Shown: positions 38,608-47,392, counted from the first letter of the stretch. The stretch: DNA of 64,000 bases from Rhizobium rhizogenes NBRC 13257 (GCF_000696095.1 NZ_BAYX01000001.1:124001-188000); one strand, 5' to 3'. Notes: generated by a model not told the origin, from the sequence alone. Program-made: numbers and translations.

Positions 38608-39759
38608 CTAACGGTTAAGAAATTCGAGCTGATGGCGCGACAAGGCTCTGGGGGCTTGGGACGTCGTCAGATAGGTCTGGCCGAGCGTCATCGCGGTGCC
38701 GGTATCGGAATCCATGATGATCATATGCACGAAGAGCGACATGCTCTCCTCGATCTCCTGCGGATTGCCGGCAACGAACATCTCATGCTCCATCCAGGAG
38801 GGCGAGAAGCGGGCGCCAAGCGAATAACCGCAGGCGTTCAGCCGGTGGCGGGCAAGGCCGCGCTCGTCCATGATCTTGGCATGCATGTCGAACACGTCGC
38901 CGAAGGTATGGCCGGGTTTCAGCACGGTTTCGATCGCCTGGATGGTTTCGAGGCAGGCGCTGAAGAGTTCGCGATGGCGATGGGTTGGATCGCCGATGAC
39001 GACTGTCCGCATCATGGCGGCATGGTAGTGGGCATAGGTGCCTGCCCATTCGAGGGTGAGCTGGTCATTGGCGTCGAGCTTACGGCGGCCGGCCTTGTAG
39101 CGGCAGAGCAGGGCCTCTGGCCCGGAGCCGACGATGAACTCGTTGGCGGGATAATCGCCGCCGCCGGAAAAGATCGTGCCCTGCATGGCAGCCAGGATAT
39201 CGGCTTCGTCGGCATTGGGCTTGATCAGCGCAAGGGCTGTATCCAACGCATCGTCGGCGAGGGCGGCGGCGTGCTCGACATAGGCGATTTCCGTCGGGCT
39301 TTTGACGAGACGCAGACGCCCGACGAGATAGGAGGCGTCGACGATCTGGCCGAAGGTGGCGATCTGGCTGTCGAGCAGGCGGGCGACGCGGCCGGTCATG
39401 CCGTGCGTGTCATACTCGACGCCGATGCGGGCGCCGAGCAGGTCGAGCTCCACCAGCAATTCCTTGAGATCGACCGTCGGATCGGCATTGACGCGATCGA
39501 CCCAGATGCGAATGTCGGAAATGACGGACGTCAGCTGCGCCTGGCGAAGATCGGCCGAGCGGGTCAGAAGCACCATCGTGCCGTCCGATTTGACCACCAG
39601 CGTCTGGAAAAAGCAGTAGCCGAAGGTATCGTAGCCTGTCAGCCAATACATGCTCTCCTGCGCGAAGAGCAGCATGGCATCTAGCTTTTCCTCCTGCATT
39701 TTTGCGAGGAGACGGGCCAGGCGGGCGTCGAATTCGCTACGTTCGAAATGCAGGGCCAT
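38608..39759 (-). CDS. M24 family (Xaa-Pro peptidase/creatinase-like) protein lacking metal ligands
   Basis: The 383-residue protein has the creatinase N-terminal domain (about 5-135) and the pita-bread M24 domain (about 145-380). Aligned by eye to E. coli PepP, all five metal ligands appear replaced: LTLEWAG for LLDAG, HAAMMRT for AGDITRT, GYSLGA for the HGxxH His, FVHMIIM for TVEPGLY, and TLGQTYLTT for the final Glu. This places it with the metal-independent creatinase/ectoine-hydrolase-like side of the family, or makes it inactive. The start ATG 39757-39759 lies one base after the pgeF stop, so the two genes are coupled. Confidence 0.85.
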   Translation of the reverse strand: MALHFERSEFDARLARLLAKMQEEKLDAMLLFAQESMYWLTGYDTFGYCFFQTLVVKSDGTMVLLTRSADLRQAQLTSVISDIRIWVDRVNADPTVDLKELLVELDLLGARIGVEYDTHGMTGRVARLLDSQIATFGQIVDASYLVGRLRLVKSPTEIAYVEHAAALADDALDTALALIKPNADEADILAAMQGTIFSGGGDYPANEFIVGSGPEALLCRYKAGRRKLDANDQLTLEWAGTYAHYHAAMMRTVVIGDPTHRHRELFSACLETIQAIETVLKPGHTFGDVFDMHAKIMDERGLARHRLNACGYSLGARFSPSWMEHEMFVAGNPQEIEESMSLFVHMIIMDSDTGTAMTLGQTYLTTSQAPRALSRHQLEFLNR

Positions 39760-39760
39760 T

Positions 39761-40543
39761 TTAGGAGGTCTCCTCGATGGCGATGGCGGAAATCTGCCGG
39801 CCGTAATCCGGCTCCTTCGCATGCGTGGTGCGGCGATAGGAGAAGAAGCGGTCGGGATCGGGATAGGTGCAGAGAGCGAGGCTTTCGGCGGTCACGCCAG
39901 CCTTGCGCAGGCGGTCGACCGTCAGCGCCGGCAGGTCGAACATCGCGTGGCCAGGCTTTTCGGACGGAATGAAGTACTTGGTGTAGTCCGGGTCGTAAGC
40001 GGTGAAGCGATCGACGAATTCCGGGCCGACTTCGTAGCTTGCCTGGCTGATCGAGGGGCCAAGGCAGGCCGTGATCGTCTCGCGCTTGGCGCCGAGCGCG
40101 ACCATCGCCTCGATGGTGTTCTCCAGCACGCCGGTCAGGGCGCCCTTCCAGCCGGCATGGGCGGCACCGATCACTCGGTTTTCCGAGTCGGCAAAGAGGA
40201 TCGGGCCGCAATCGGCGGCGAGCACGCCAAGCACCACCCCCGGCGTCGCCGTCACGATCGCGTCCGCCTGCGGACGATTGCCGTCATAGTTCATGCCGAC
40301 GGTGATCACATCGGGCGAATGGACCTGATGCACGGTCGCAAGCCGCTCCAGCGGCAGGCCGAACCAGCTGGCGACGCGGCGGCGGTTTTCTTCCACATGG
40401 GCGCGTTCGTCATGGGAGCCGAGGCCGACGTTCAAGCCACGATAGAGGCCCTCCGAAACGCCGCCCTCGCGGGTGAAATAGCCGTGGCGGATACCGGCGC
40501 TTTTGGCGGCGCTCAGCAGCGTGCTTTCGATCGGAGTCGGCAA
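39761..40543 (-). CDS. pgeF: Polyphenol oxidase/laccase-domain family protein (purine nucleosidase-type, PgeF/YfiH)
   Basis: The 260-residue YfiH/DUF152 protein has the conserved HGYFTREGGVSEG, a His in TVHQVHSPDV, the Cys in LAADCGPILFAD and the His in AAHAGWKG: the Cys/His zinc site of the family. Members act on purine nucleosides and edit peptidoglycan precursors. The frame has no ATG near the family start. I chose TTG 40541-40543 (LPTPIESTLL), with AAGGA 9 bases upstream; the longer frame overlaps the upstream gene and is not conserved in type. Coupled to the M24 gene downstream. Confidence 0.9.
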   Translation of the reverse strand: MPTPIESTLLSAAKSAGIRHGYFTREGGVSEGLYRGLNVGLGSHDERAHVEENRRRVASWFGLPLERLATVHQVHSPDVITVGMNYDGNRPQADAIVTATPGVVLGVLAADCGPILFADSENRVIGAAHAGWKGALTGVLENTIEAMVALGAKRETITACLGPSISQASYEVGPEFVDRFTAYDPDYTKYFIPSEKPGHAMFDLPALTVDRLRKAGVTAESLALCTYPDPDRFFSYRRTTHAKEPDYGRQISAIAIEETS

Positions 40544-40677
40544 TACTGCGTGTCCTTGATATGGTCTTTGGCGTGGATCGTGATGAATAACGCATCTGTG
40601 GCGAAGCGGTTCGATTTGGCCGGGATGTTGGCCCAGCCATACGCGCCCTGTCAATCCGCTGGCTTTAGCAGTCTTGT

Positions 40678-41778
40678 TCAGCGCGCCGGGCGAAAGGGTT
40701 GGAGATCGATCGCGGGGCTCGAGACTGCCAGCACCTTGAAGAGCTCGCCCATCTTGCCTTCGCCGGCGCCGGCAAGCCGTTCGACGGCGGCACGGATGCC
40801 GTCCTGCGTTGCCGCGTCGCGGTCGCGGCCAAGTGCTGCCGCCCGCTCCAGTAGTCCGAGCCCGATGAGAAAATCGCCCTGATGACAGCATCCGTTGATC
40901 TGCAGGCCGGAAGCGGCGGCGGTTGCCGCCAGATGCTGGAAATCGACATGGCTGGTGAGATCCGCTTCACCGGGGTGCTCCAGCGGCGGATCATATTCAT
41001 GCATACGCACGGCTTGCAGCGTGTCGCCGAAGCCGGTTGCCATGTGTCCGTAGTCAATGGCAAGCGCGGTGCCGCCATGCGCGGCGATCCGGTCGCAGAC
41101 CGTCGTCATCACCGCCTGGCGGGCAGGGGCGATCTCGAAGATCGTGCCGATGGGCGGTAGCTGCCCGTCCGGGAGGAACGCCGAGTCGAGGCCTGCGACG
41201 CCGACCGCGAAGGTCAGCTCGTCATTGGCATCAAGCCCGACCGTGCGCTCGCGAAACCCGTTGGCAGTGCGAACGAACTGACGGATGGGAATGGCGTCGA
41301 AGAGCTCGTTGGCGGCGAGCAGGGTAAAGCCTGCCGGGACATCATTGAAGTCGGAATGCCAGGAAACCTTGTCTCCATGGTCGGCAAGCGTCTGCCGCTG
41401 AAACTCCTGCAGCCGATCGCTGGTTTCGACCAGGTGTACGCTCATGGCGTCATAAAGCGGCGGCGCGAGCTTGCTGATGACGCGCAGCATGTCGGCCATC
41501 ATCGTGCCGCGGCCGGGGCCGATTTCGACCAGTTGGACCTCTGAGGGTGCGCCGTGGCGCTGCCAGGCATGCACCATGAAGATGCCGATCATCTCGCCGA
41601 AGAGCTGGCTGATCTCGGGCGCAGTGACGAAATCGCCGACGCTGCCGAAGGGTTCGCGCGTCTTGTAATAGCCGTGTTGCGGATCGGCGAGACAGAGCGA
41701 AAAGTAGTCGGTGATGCTGACCGGTCCGTTTGCACGGATAATGGCTTTGATTTTTTCGCCGAGGGGGGTCGTCATCAT
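40678..41778 (-). CDS. SAM-dependent methyltransferase, MidA/NDUFAF7 family
   Basis: The 366-residue protein matches the NDUFAF7/MidA family: LCLADPQHGYYKTREPFGSVGDFVTAPEIS (in part), the SAM-binding motif VEIGPGRGTMMADMLR, NELFDAIPIRQF and ALAIDYGH. In mitochondria this enzyme methylates an Arg of a complex I subunit during assembly; alphaproteobacterial members are assumed to act similarly. It lies between lgt and pgeF, a common rhizobial order, probably one transcript lgt-midA-pgeF-M24. Confidence 0.93.
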   Translation of the reverse strand: MMTTPLGEKIKAIIRANGPVSITDYFSLCLADPQHGYYKTREPFGSVGDFVTAPEISQLFGEMIGIFMVHAWQRHGAPSEVQLVEIGPGRGTMMADMLRVISKLAPPLYDAMSVHLVETSDRLQEFQRQTLADHGDKVSWHSDFNDVPAGFTLLAANELFDAIPIRQFVRTANGFRERTVGLDANDELTFAVGVAGLDSAFLPDGQLPPIGTIFEIAPARQAVMTTVCDRIAAHGGTALAIDYGHMATGFGDTLQAVRMHEYDPPLEHPGEADLTSHVDFQHLAATAAASGLQINGCCHQGDFLIGLGLLERAAALGRDRDAATQDGIRAAVERLAGAGEGKMGELFKVLAVSSPAIDLQPFRPAR

Positions 41779-41792
41779 TTGGTCTCGCTAGT

Positions 41793-41836
41793 GCATGATT
41801 CCGAAAAATATAAGGCAGTTTTCGGAAGGATCACGC
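41793..41836. repeat. Rhizobial-type intergenic palindrome
   Basis: GCATGATTCCGAAAA at the left and TTTTCGGAAGGATCACGC at the right form an imperfect inverted repeat around a short AT-rich centre. It resembles the abundant RIME-like intergenic palindromes of Rhizobiales that carry CATGAT-CCGAAAA arms. It sits between lgt and the MidA-like gene and would be transcribed in the lgt mRNA. Confidence 0.6.
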
Positions 41837-41853
41837 GATATTTCACCCTGAGA

Positions 41854-42738
41854 TCAAGCCGTCTGCCTGGCGGCGGCATGGTGGGCGCGAATGACTGCCC
41901 AGAGGCCGATCGCGACCATCGGCAGGGACAGCACCATGCCCATGGTCAGCCAGCTGGTGCCGAGGAGGTAGCCGAGCTGTTCGTCGGGCTGACGGAAGAA
42001 CTCGACAAAGATGCGCGAGAAGGCGTAGCCGATGACGAAAACGCCGCTGATGGTGCCGGGCTTCTTCAGCGCCAGAGCCCAGCGCGTCAGAATGAAGAGG
42101 ACGATGAAGAGGACAATGCCTTCGACGCCGGCCTCGTAGAGCTGGCTCGGATGGCGCGGATCAGGGCCGGCCGGGCAGATGCCCTCATGGGCGGCTATGA
42201 GATGCGGGCTGCAGAAGACCATAGCCCAAGGAACGTCTGAAACCCGGCCCCAGAGCTCGCCGTTGACGAAATTGGCTATGCGGCCGAAGAAAAGGCCGAT
42301 AGGGGCGACGGCGGCGACGATATCGAACAGGCCCCAGACCGGGATCTTGTTGCGTTTGGCGAACAAGAACATGGCGATGGTGGTACCGATCAATCCGCCA
42401 TGGAAGGACATGCCGCCTCTATTGATCTGAATCGCGCGGATCGGCTCGGCGAGCACGTTGTCCAGATCGTAGAACAGGATATAGCCGATGCGGCCGCCGA
42501 GAACGATGCCCAAGGCGACCCAGAGGATGAAGTCGTCCAGATGCTCGCGCGTCATCGGAGCAGTATCGTTCACCCAAAGCTTGCCATCGTCGACCAGCCG
42601 CCTGTCATAGAGCCAACCAAGCAGGATGCCTGCGACATAGGCGAGACCGTACCAATGAATGGGCCATGACACGATTGAAAAGGCAATCGGATCGATATCG
42701 GGAAACGGCAGGATGGCGGCGAGGTTGGCGGTCAGCAA
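41854..42738 (-). CDS. lgt: Prolipoprotein diacylglyceryl transferase
   Basis: The 294-residue inner-membrane enzyme has about seven hydrophobic segments, the GGRIGYILFYDL motif, GMSFHGGLIG (catalytic-region His) and the signature GLFFGRIANFVNGELWGR, then RHPSQLYEA. It transfers diacylglycerol from phosphatidylglycerol to the lipobox Cys of prolipoproteins, including presumably the lipoprotein at 37671. The start is TTG 42736-42738; no ATG lies in register before the first membrane helix, and no clear Shine-Dalgarno is seen. Confidence 0.96.
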   Translation of the reverse strand: MLTANLAAILPFPDIDPIAFSIVSWPIHWYGLAYVAGILLGWLYDRRLVDDGKLWVNDTAPMTREHLDDFILWVALGIVLGGRIGYILFYDLDNVLAEPIRAIQINRGGMSFHGGLIGTTIAMFLFAKRNKIPVWGLFDIVAAVAPIGLFFGRIANFVNGELWGRVSDVPWAMVFCSPHLIAAHEGICPAGPDPRHPSQLYEAGVEGIVLFIVLFILTRWALALKKPGTISGVFVIGYAFSRIFVEFFRQPDEQLGYLLGTSWLTMGMVLSLPMVAIGLWAVIRAHHAAARQTA

Positions 42739-42749
42739 GATTGTCAGAT

Positions 42750-42803
42750 CCGTTAGAGCATGGTTCGCAAAATTGCGATGCGATTCTTGGACAAGAGCAT
42801 GCT
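42750..42803. repeat. Second partial intergenic palindrome upstream of lgt
   Basis: TTAGAGCATG at 42752 and its counterpart CAAGAGCATGCT ending near 42802 flank GCAAAATTGCGATGCGA, which itself folds (GCAAAATTGC). It resembles the degenerate AGAGCATG-type repeats common in rhizobial intergenic DNA. It lies in the divergent promoter region of lgt and the ubiK-like gene. Confidence 0.4.
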
Positions 42804-43000
42804 AAATCCAATGTGGCCGGAAGATGGCGTTCGGTATTGAAACGGTCAAGTCGATTTTCGTCAGTCTTCCGTCATGGCCGGGCTTGTCCCACTCTATCTC
42901 AATTTGCTTGCATCGAACTCTCGGAAATCCTACCTCATCCCTATCTGGCCCCTATAGGATGTTATTCACGTTCGGGGCTGACGGCCGCAAGGAGACTGCA

Positions 43001-43261
43001 ATGAGCACTGGACCGAACCGTATCATGGACGAATTCGCCAAGTTGATGACCGATGCCGCCGGTGCTGCCCAGGGCGTGCGCCGCGAGATCGAGACGGCTT
43101 TCAACGCACATGCCGAACGCTGGTTGAACAGCCTCGATATCGTCAAGCGCGAGGAGTTCGAAGCCGTCCGCGAAATGGCGATCAAGGCGCGTGACGAGAA
43201 CGAAGCGCTGCTCGCCAGAATCGAGGCGCTGGAAGCGCGTCTTTCCTCGAAAAGCAAGTAA
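43001..43261 (+). CDS. ubiK: Accessory factor UbiK family protein (BMFP)
   Basis: The 86-residue protein has the BMFP/YqiC layout: an amphipathic N-terminal helix (RIMDEFAKLMTDAAGAAQGVRREIE), then VKREEFEAVREMAIKARDENEALLARIEALEARL, a trimeric coiled-coil tail. UbiK assists ubiquinone synthesis under oxygen in enterobacteria and has membrane-fusogenic activity in Brucella. AAGGAGA lies 6 bases before ATG 43001; the longer frame is a non-coding extension. It stands divergent from lgt. Confidence 0.92.
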   Translation: MSTGPNRIMDEFAKLMTDAAGAAQGVRREIETAFNAHAERWLNSLDIVKREEFEAVREMAIKARDENEALLARIEALEARLSSKSK

Positions 43262-43286
43262 CTGCAATTAATTTTGCGAGAAATCG

Positions 43287-43315
43287 GCGTGGCAGGCCTC
43301 TGCCACGCACTTTTC
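43287..43315 (+). terminator. Terminator after the ubiK-like gene
   Basis: GCGTGGCAG (43287-43295) pairs perfectly with CTGCCACGC (43300-43308) around GCCT, followed by ACTTTTCC. Confidence 0.88.
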
Positions 43316-43652
43316 CTCTAAAATTTTCGGCGATTTATCCACCTGTGGACACTGGCAAAAAAGCCAATCGCCAGAGTCGGTTATGACTCCCTTCTGTATA
43401 GACATCGGAAGAGCTTTCCACAGCGCCTTTGTCCAAAATCTCCCTTCAGGGGCTGGCATGCCGGGCATGCCGTTATACACTGATTTTAAATGATGATTCG
43501 AAACGGACTTGGTAAGCTCCGGGCAGGGTGGATGCGTTAGTCTGGCAGCCGTTCAACATCATCCCGAAGATGTTTCCGGAGTAAAACAGTTTGCGTTCTC
43601 TCAATGTTGAAGCACGCGAAAGCTGCATTCGTTCCGGTCAAGAAGGTGCTGC
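43316..43652. other. Intergenic region upstream of the ybjN-like gene
   Basis: The 337 bases have no convincing gene. A 70-codon minus-strand frame (43268-43480) overlaps the terminator and lacks a ribosome binding site. A DnaA-box-like TTATCCACC (43335-43343) lies within the palindrome TCCACC/TGTGGA; being isolated, it is not enough to call an origin. Confidence 0.45.
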
Positions 43653-44153
43653 ATGAGCCTTATGGAAATAGAAGTCGAACGCCAGTCAAATCCGGTCGAT
43701 ATGATCGAGTTCGTGGCCGCCAATAACGACTGGTCGTTTGAGCGGTCGGGCGAAGACGAAATCGCCATGACCGTCGAGGGTAAATGGACGGACTATCATG
43801 TATCCTTCTCCTGGATGGAGGAGTTCGAGGCGCTGCATATCGCCTGCGCTTTCGACATCAAGGTCCCGGATATCCGCGCCAACGAAGTCATCAAGCTTCT
43901 GTCCTGCGTCAATGGCCAGGTGCTGATGGGTCATTTCGACCTGTGGCGGCAGGAGGATATCGTCATCTTCCGGCAGTCGCTGCTGCTTTCCGGCGGGGCC
44001 GAGCCGACCAACCGGCAGGTGGAAGTGCTGCTGTCCAACGCTCTTGACACCTGCGAGGCCTATTATCAGGCTTTCCAGTTCGTCGTATGGTCGGGTCTTG
44101 ACGCAAATCGCGCCATGGAAGCTGTACTGTTCGAAACCGTGGGCGAATGCTGA
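43653..44153 (+). CDS. YbjN domain-containing protein
   Basis: The 166-residue soluble acidic protein matches the YbjN family (DMIEFVAANNDWSFERSGEDEIAM, LHIACAFDIKVPD, DLWRQEDIVIFRQSLLL). The fold resembles type III secretion chaperones; the cellular role is unclear. AAGGTG lies 6 bases before the ATG. It ends one base before proC starts, so the two genes are an operon; this pairing is common in Rhizobiales. Confidence 0.92.
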   Translation: MSLMEIEVERQSNPVDMIEFVAANNDWSFERSGEDEIAMTVEGKWTDYHVSFSWMEEFEALHIACAFDIKVPDIRANEVIKLLSCVNGQVLMGHFDLWRQEDIVIFRQSLLLSGGAEPTNRQVEVLLSNALDTCEAYYQAFQFVVWSGLDANRAMEAVLFETVGEC

Positions 44154-44154
44154 T

Positions 44155-44994
44155 ATGACGACTGAGGCATCCTCAAGCGCTCTCGCATCTTCCGGGGCCA
44201 TCATCCTGATTGGCGCCGGCAATATGGGCGGCGCGATGCTGACGGGCTGGCTGAAGAACGGTGTGCCGGGTTCCTCGGTGACCGTGGTCGATCCCAATCC
44301 GTCCGAGACGATGCTGAAACTGATTGCCGATGCTGGCGCAAGCCATGTCACTGGTGTTCCCGCCGGGGTCACCGCAGGCGTTCTCTTTGTTGCGGTCAAG
44401 CCGCAGCTTATGGATGTGGTGCTTCCGCCCTTCAAGGACATTGTCGGGCCGAATACGGTGGTGGTATCGATCGCTGCCGGCAAGACGCTTACCTTCCTCG
44501 AAAAGCATCTTGGGAAAGCGGCGATGGTGCGTGCCATGCCGAATACCCCGGCCATGGTCGGTCGCGGTGTTACCGGCGCCTTTGCCAATGCCGAGGTCGG
44601 CGAAGGCCAGCGGCAGTTGGTGCATGATCTTCTGAAAGTGTCCGGCCCGGTCGAATGGGTGCCGGAAGAGGGCGATATCGATGCCGTGACTGCGGTGTCC
44701 GGCAGCGGACCGGCCTATGTTTTTTATCTCGTCGAGTGCATGGCGGAAGCGGGCCGGAAGCTTGGCCTGCAGGCGGACCTCGCCATGCGGCTCGCACGGG
44801 AAACTGTCGCGGGGGCTGGTGAATTGTTGCATCAGTCCCCCGATGACGCTTCGCGGCTGCGCCAGAACGTAACGTCTCCCGGCGGCACGACGGCCGCCGC
44901 CCTTGCCGTCCTGATGGCCGAAGGCGGCATGCAGCCGCTGTTCGATGAGGCGCTGGAAGCGGCGCGCAAGCGCGCGCAGGAACTGGCCGGCTAA
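44155..44994 (+). CDS. proC: Pyrroline-5-carboxylate reductase
   Basis: The 279-residue enzyme reduces 1-pyrroline-5-carboxylate to proline with NAD(P)H. It has the Rossmann motif ILIGAGNMGGAMLTGWL, VAVKPQLMDVVL, MPNTPAMVGRGVT and the C-terminal dimer domain TAVSGSGPAYVFYLVE and NVTSPGGTTAAALAVL. ATG 44155 (MTTEASSS) is used; the longer frame overlaps ybjN by more than 100 bases. Confidence 0.97.
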   Translation: MTTEASSSALASSGAIILIGAGNMGGAMLTGWLKNGVPGSSVTVVDPNPSETMLKLIADAGASHVTGVPAGVTAGVLFVAVKPQLMDVVLPPFKDIVGPNTVVVSIAAGKTLTFLEKHLGKAAMVRAMPNTPAMVGRGVTGAFANAEVGEGQRQLVHDLLKVSGPVEWVPEEGDIDAVTAVSGSGPAYVFYLVECMAEAGRKLGLQADLAMRLARETVAGAGELLHQSPDDASRLRQNVTSPGGTTAAALAVLMAEGGMQPLFDEALEAARKRAQELAG

Positions 44995-45020
44995 ATTTCC
45001 ACGACCAAGAGGGTATGCGT

Positions 45021-45362
45021 ATGGCGGAAGAGATCACCTATGGCGATTTCGAGCGGGTGGATATCCGTGTCGGGACGATCATCGAGGCAGAGGCTTTTCC
45101 GGAAGCGCGCAAGCCGGCTTACAAGCTGAGGATCGATTTCGGACCGGAGATCGGTATCAAGCGCTCTTCGGCGCAGATTACGGTGCATTATACGCTGGAG
45201 AGCCTTATCGGCCGCCAGATCCTTGCCGTCGTCAATTTTCCGCCGCGACAGATCGGCCCTGTCCGCTCCGAAGTGCTGACTCTCGGCTTCGAGGATGAAA
45301 ATGGCGCCATCGTGCTTGCCGCCGTGACCCAGCCGGTGCCGAACGGCAGGAAGATGATGTGA
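45021..45362 (+). CDS. csaA: tRNA-binding protein, CsaA-like
   Basis: The 113-residue protein is a single OB-fold tRNA-binding domain (YGDFERVDIRVGTIIEAEAFPEARKPAYKLRIDFG written here in part: VDIRVGTIIEAEAF, KRSSAQIT, ILAVVNFPPRQIGPVRSEVL). CsaA has export-related chaperone-like activity in Bacillus and binds tRNA. I prefer ATG 45021 (MAEEITYG), for which GAGGG is 7 bases upstream; ATG 45015 is the alternative. It probably follows proC on the same transcript (26 bases). Confidence 0.93.
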   Translation: MAEEITYGDFERVDIRVGTIIEAEAFPEARKPAYKLRIDFGPEIGIKRSSAQITVHYTLESLIGRQILAVVNFPPRQIGPVRSEVLTLGFEDENGAIVLAAVTQPVPNGRKMM

Positions 45363-45395
45363 TTTTGGCCTTCTCCCCGCTGGGGCGAAGGTCTT

Positions 45396-45977
45396 TTAGT
45401 GAATATCCCGCGACACCGGGTCCGTCAGGCTGAAATCCAGAAACTCCGCTTCAAAACCTTCGCGTTGCGGTGAGCAGAAGGCAGGGCCGACGGAGACCTC
45501 TTCCAGGGCCGGATCGAACCAGGCGAGCCGGGCCATACGCCACTCGCTCATCTTATCGGTGCGGTACTGGATGAAGAGCGCGTCGCCGTTGCGTGTCACT
45601 CGCACCGACATGGCGTCGAACCCGTGATCGAGCCGGAAGGCGGACCAGTCGGAATTGCCGTTGGTGACCACGACGCTGAAATGCCTGGCGCCGTCGGTAT
45701 ATTCGATCCCGCATTTCATCCAGTGCGTGGCGTCATGGCGGACCATCAGGCCGGCCTGGTCGTAGAGTTCGCGATATTGCCCGATGAAGGTGATTTCGGC
45801 GGTGAAGTCGCCTCGACGCGGCCGGCCGAGGAAGTGGCCGTTGTCGCGGTGAAAGCCGTAATAGGTTTCCTGCCATAAATCGGTCTTGTCGCCGGAGCGG
45901 ACGAGCAGACGCCCCTGGTTCATTTCCCAGACGGGCGGCGGATTCAGCCAATGCATGTCGTTGATGTCAATCGGCAT
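45396..45977 (-). CDS. DUF1349 domain-containing protein
   Basis: The 193-residue soluble protein matches DUF1349, a concanavalin-like jelly-roll family (LLVRSGDKTDLWQETYYGF, ITFIGQYRELYDQAGLMVR, SVRVTRNGDALFIQYR). Relatives such as yeast YPL067C-type proteins have no defined role. AAAGGA lies 5 bases before ATG 45975-45977; the longer frame overlaps the histidine kinase. It follows the kinase stop by 10 bases and so may be co-transcribed with the two-component genes. Confidence 0.88.
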   Translation of the reverse strand: MPIDINDMHWLNPPPVWEMNQGRLLVRSGDKTDLWQETYYGFHRDNGHFLGRPRRGDFTAEITFIGQYRELYDQAGLMVRHDATHWMKCGIEYTDGARHFSVVVTNGNSDWSAFRLDHGFDAMSVRVTRNGDALFIQYRTDKMSEWRMARLAWFDPALEEVSVGPAFCSPQREGFEAEFLDFSLTDPVSRDIH

Positions 45978-45987
45978 GTGCGTCCTT

Positions 45988-47367
45988 TTAAGCAGGAATG
46001 CGGATGGTGGCGCGCAGGCCCCCGAGTGGGCTGTCGCCGAGCGTGACGTTGCCGCCATGGCTGCGGGCAATATCGCGGGCGATCGCCAGGCCGAGGCCGG
46101 TGCCGGAATTATCGAGATTGCGCGCCTCGTCCAGCCGGAAGAATGGCTTGAACACGTCTTCGCGCGCATTGACGGGAATGCCGGGACCGTCGTCGTCGAA
46201 AATGACCGTCAGCCACTTGGCGCTGTGCTTGGCGTCGACGCGCAGCGTCTGGGCATAGCGGCGCGCATTGGAGGCAAGGTTCGTCACCAGCCGCGCGAAG
46301 GCGTTCGGGCGGACGGAGATTTCATCGTCGCCGTCGATCGAGTAGGTCATGGATTTGCCGTGGAGAGAGAAGTCCTGCTCGACCTTGTCGAGAATATCGC
46401 TGAGATGCAGCGTGCCGACATCCTCTTCCGCCTCGCCACGGGCGAAGGCCATGTAGCCCTCCAGCATGCTCTGCATGTCCTCGACGTCCTCGCTAAGGCC
46501 CACAAGGTCCGGGTTTTCGCCGACGAGGGCAAGCTGCAGCTTGAAGCGGGTGAGCACGGTGCGCAGGTCGTGGCTGACGCCGGAGAGCATCGCCGTGCGC
46601 TGCTCGATCTGGCGCTCGATGCGCTCGCGCATCAGGATGAAGGCGAGGCCGGCGCGGCGGACTTCGTCAGCACCGCGCGGCGAATAATTCTCCAGCCGCT
46701 GGCCCTTGCCGAAACTTTCGGCGGCCTGCGCCAGTGCCAGGATCGGTCGGATCTGGCCGCGCAGGAACAGAACGGCGATGCCGATCAGCACCAGCGAGGT
46801 GCCGACCATCCAGAGAATGAAGATGTGGGTGTTCGAAGCATAGGTCTGGCTGCGCTTGGCAAAGACGCGCAGCACCTTGTCCGGCAGCTTGACGCGGATT
46901 TCGACAAGGCTGGAATTGCCGAGTGTGTCGACCCAGAACGGCAGGTTGATCTGGTCGCGGATTTCGTCGCTGAGAATGCTGTCGAGGATCGAGAAGAACG
47001 GCTTTTCGCGCGGCGGCGGCAGCTCGCCGCCCGGCTCGATCGAGATGGTGAGATCGAGTTTTTGCCGGGCTATCTGCGTGACAGCCGAATAGTCGGCATC
47101 CTGCGGATAGGTTTCGATGATCGAAATGATGGCGGCGATGTCGCGCGTGGTTGCCATCGACAGGCGCTGCGTCACCATCTGCCAGTGGCGTTCCATGAAG
47201 ACGACGGTGACGACCGCCTGCAGGATGATCATCGGCAGGATGAAGATCAGCAGCGAACGTGCATAGATACCGGTCGGCAGACGTCGACGCAGCCAGCGCG
47301 ACAGCCATCGCATGCCGTTGGACGGCGGGTGGTCCTGATCGCGCCTGATCGAGTCGAATGTCACCAT
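45988..47367 (-). CDS. Sensor histidine kinase (EnvZ-type, HAMP)
   Basis: The 459-residue kinase has a transmembrane segment at about 28-48, a periplasmic domain, a second segment at about 186-206, a HAMP linker, an H-box with the phosphorylated His in SGVSHDLRTVLTRFK, an N-box NLASNARRYAQ, DDDGPGIP and the G2 box GTGLGLAIARDI. The motifs are intact. It is transcribed after the OmpR-type regulator 25 bases upstream, which is its evident partner. The signal is unknown; in the Rhizobiaceae a similar pair is called PetR/CenR-CenK-like. Confidence 0.93.
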   Translation of the reverse strand: MVTFDSIRRDQDHPPSNGMRWLSRWLRRRLPTGIYARSLLIFILPMIILQAVVTVVFMERHWQMVTQRLSMATTRDIAAIISIIETYPQDADYSAVTQIARQKLDLTISIEPGGELPPPREKPFFSILDSILSDEIRDQINLPFWVDTLGNSSLVEIRVKLPDKVLRVFAKRSQTYASNTHIFILWMVGTSLVLIGIAVLFLRGQIRPILALAQAAESFGKGQRLENYSPRGADEVRRAGLAFILMRERIERQIEQRTAMLSGVSHDLRTVLTRFKLQLALVGENPDLVGLSEDVEDMQSMLEGYMAFARGEAEEDVGTLHLSDILDKVEQDFSLHGKSMTYSIDGDDEISVRPNAFARLVTNLASNARRYAQTLRVDAKHSAKWLTVIFDDDGPGIPVNAREDVFKPFFRLDEARNLDNSGTGLGLAIARDIARSHGGNVTLGDSPLGGLRATIRIPA

Positions 47368-47392
47368 CGCCGCTGGCCCTTGAGACTTGATA

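Noticed and set aside
43335-43350. DnaA-box-like TTATCCACC within a palindrome
   Set aside because: A single box with no AT-rich unwinding region and no repeats cannot support an origin call.
43268-43480. 70-codon minus-strand ORF between the ubiK-like and ybjN-like genes
   Set aside because: It overlaps the terminator after the ubiK-like gene, starts with GTG without a ribosome binding site and has no family signal.
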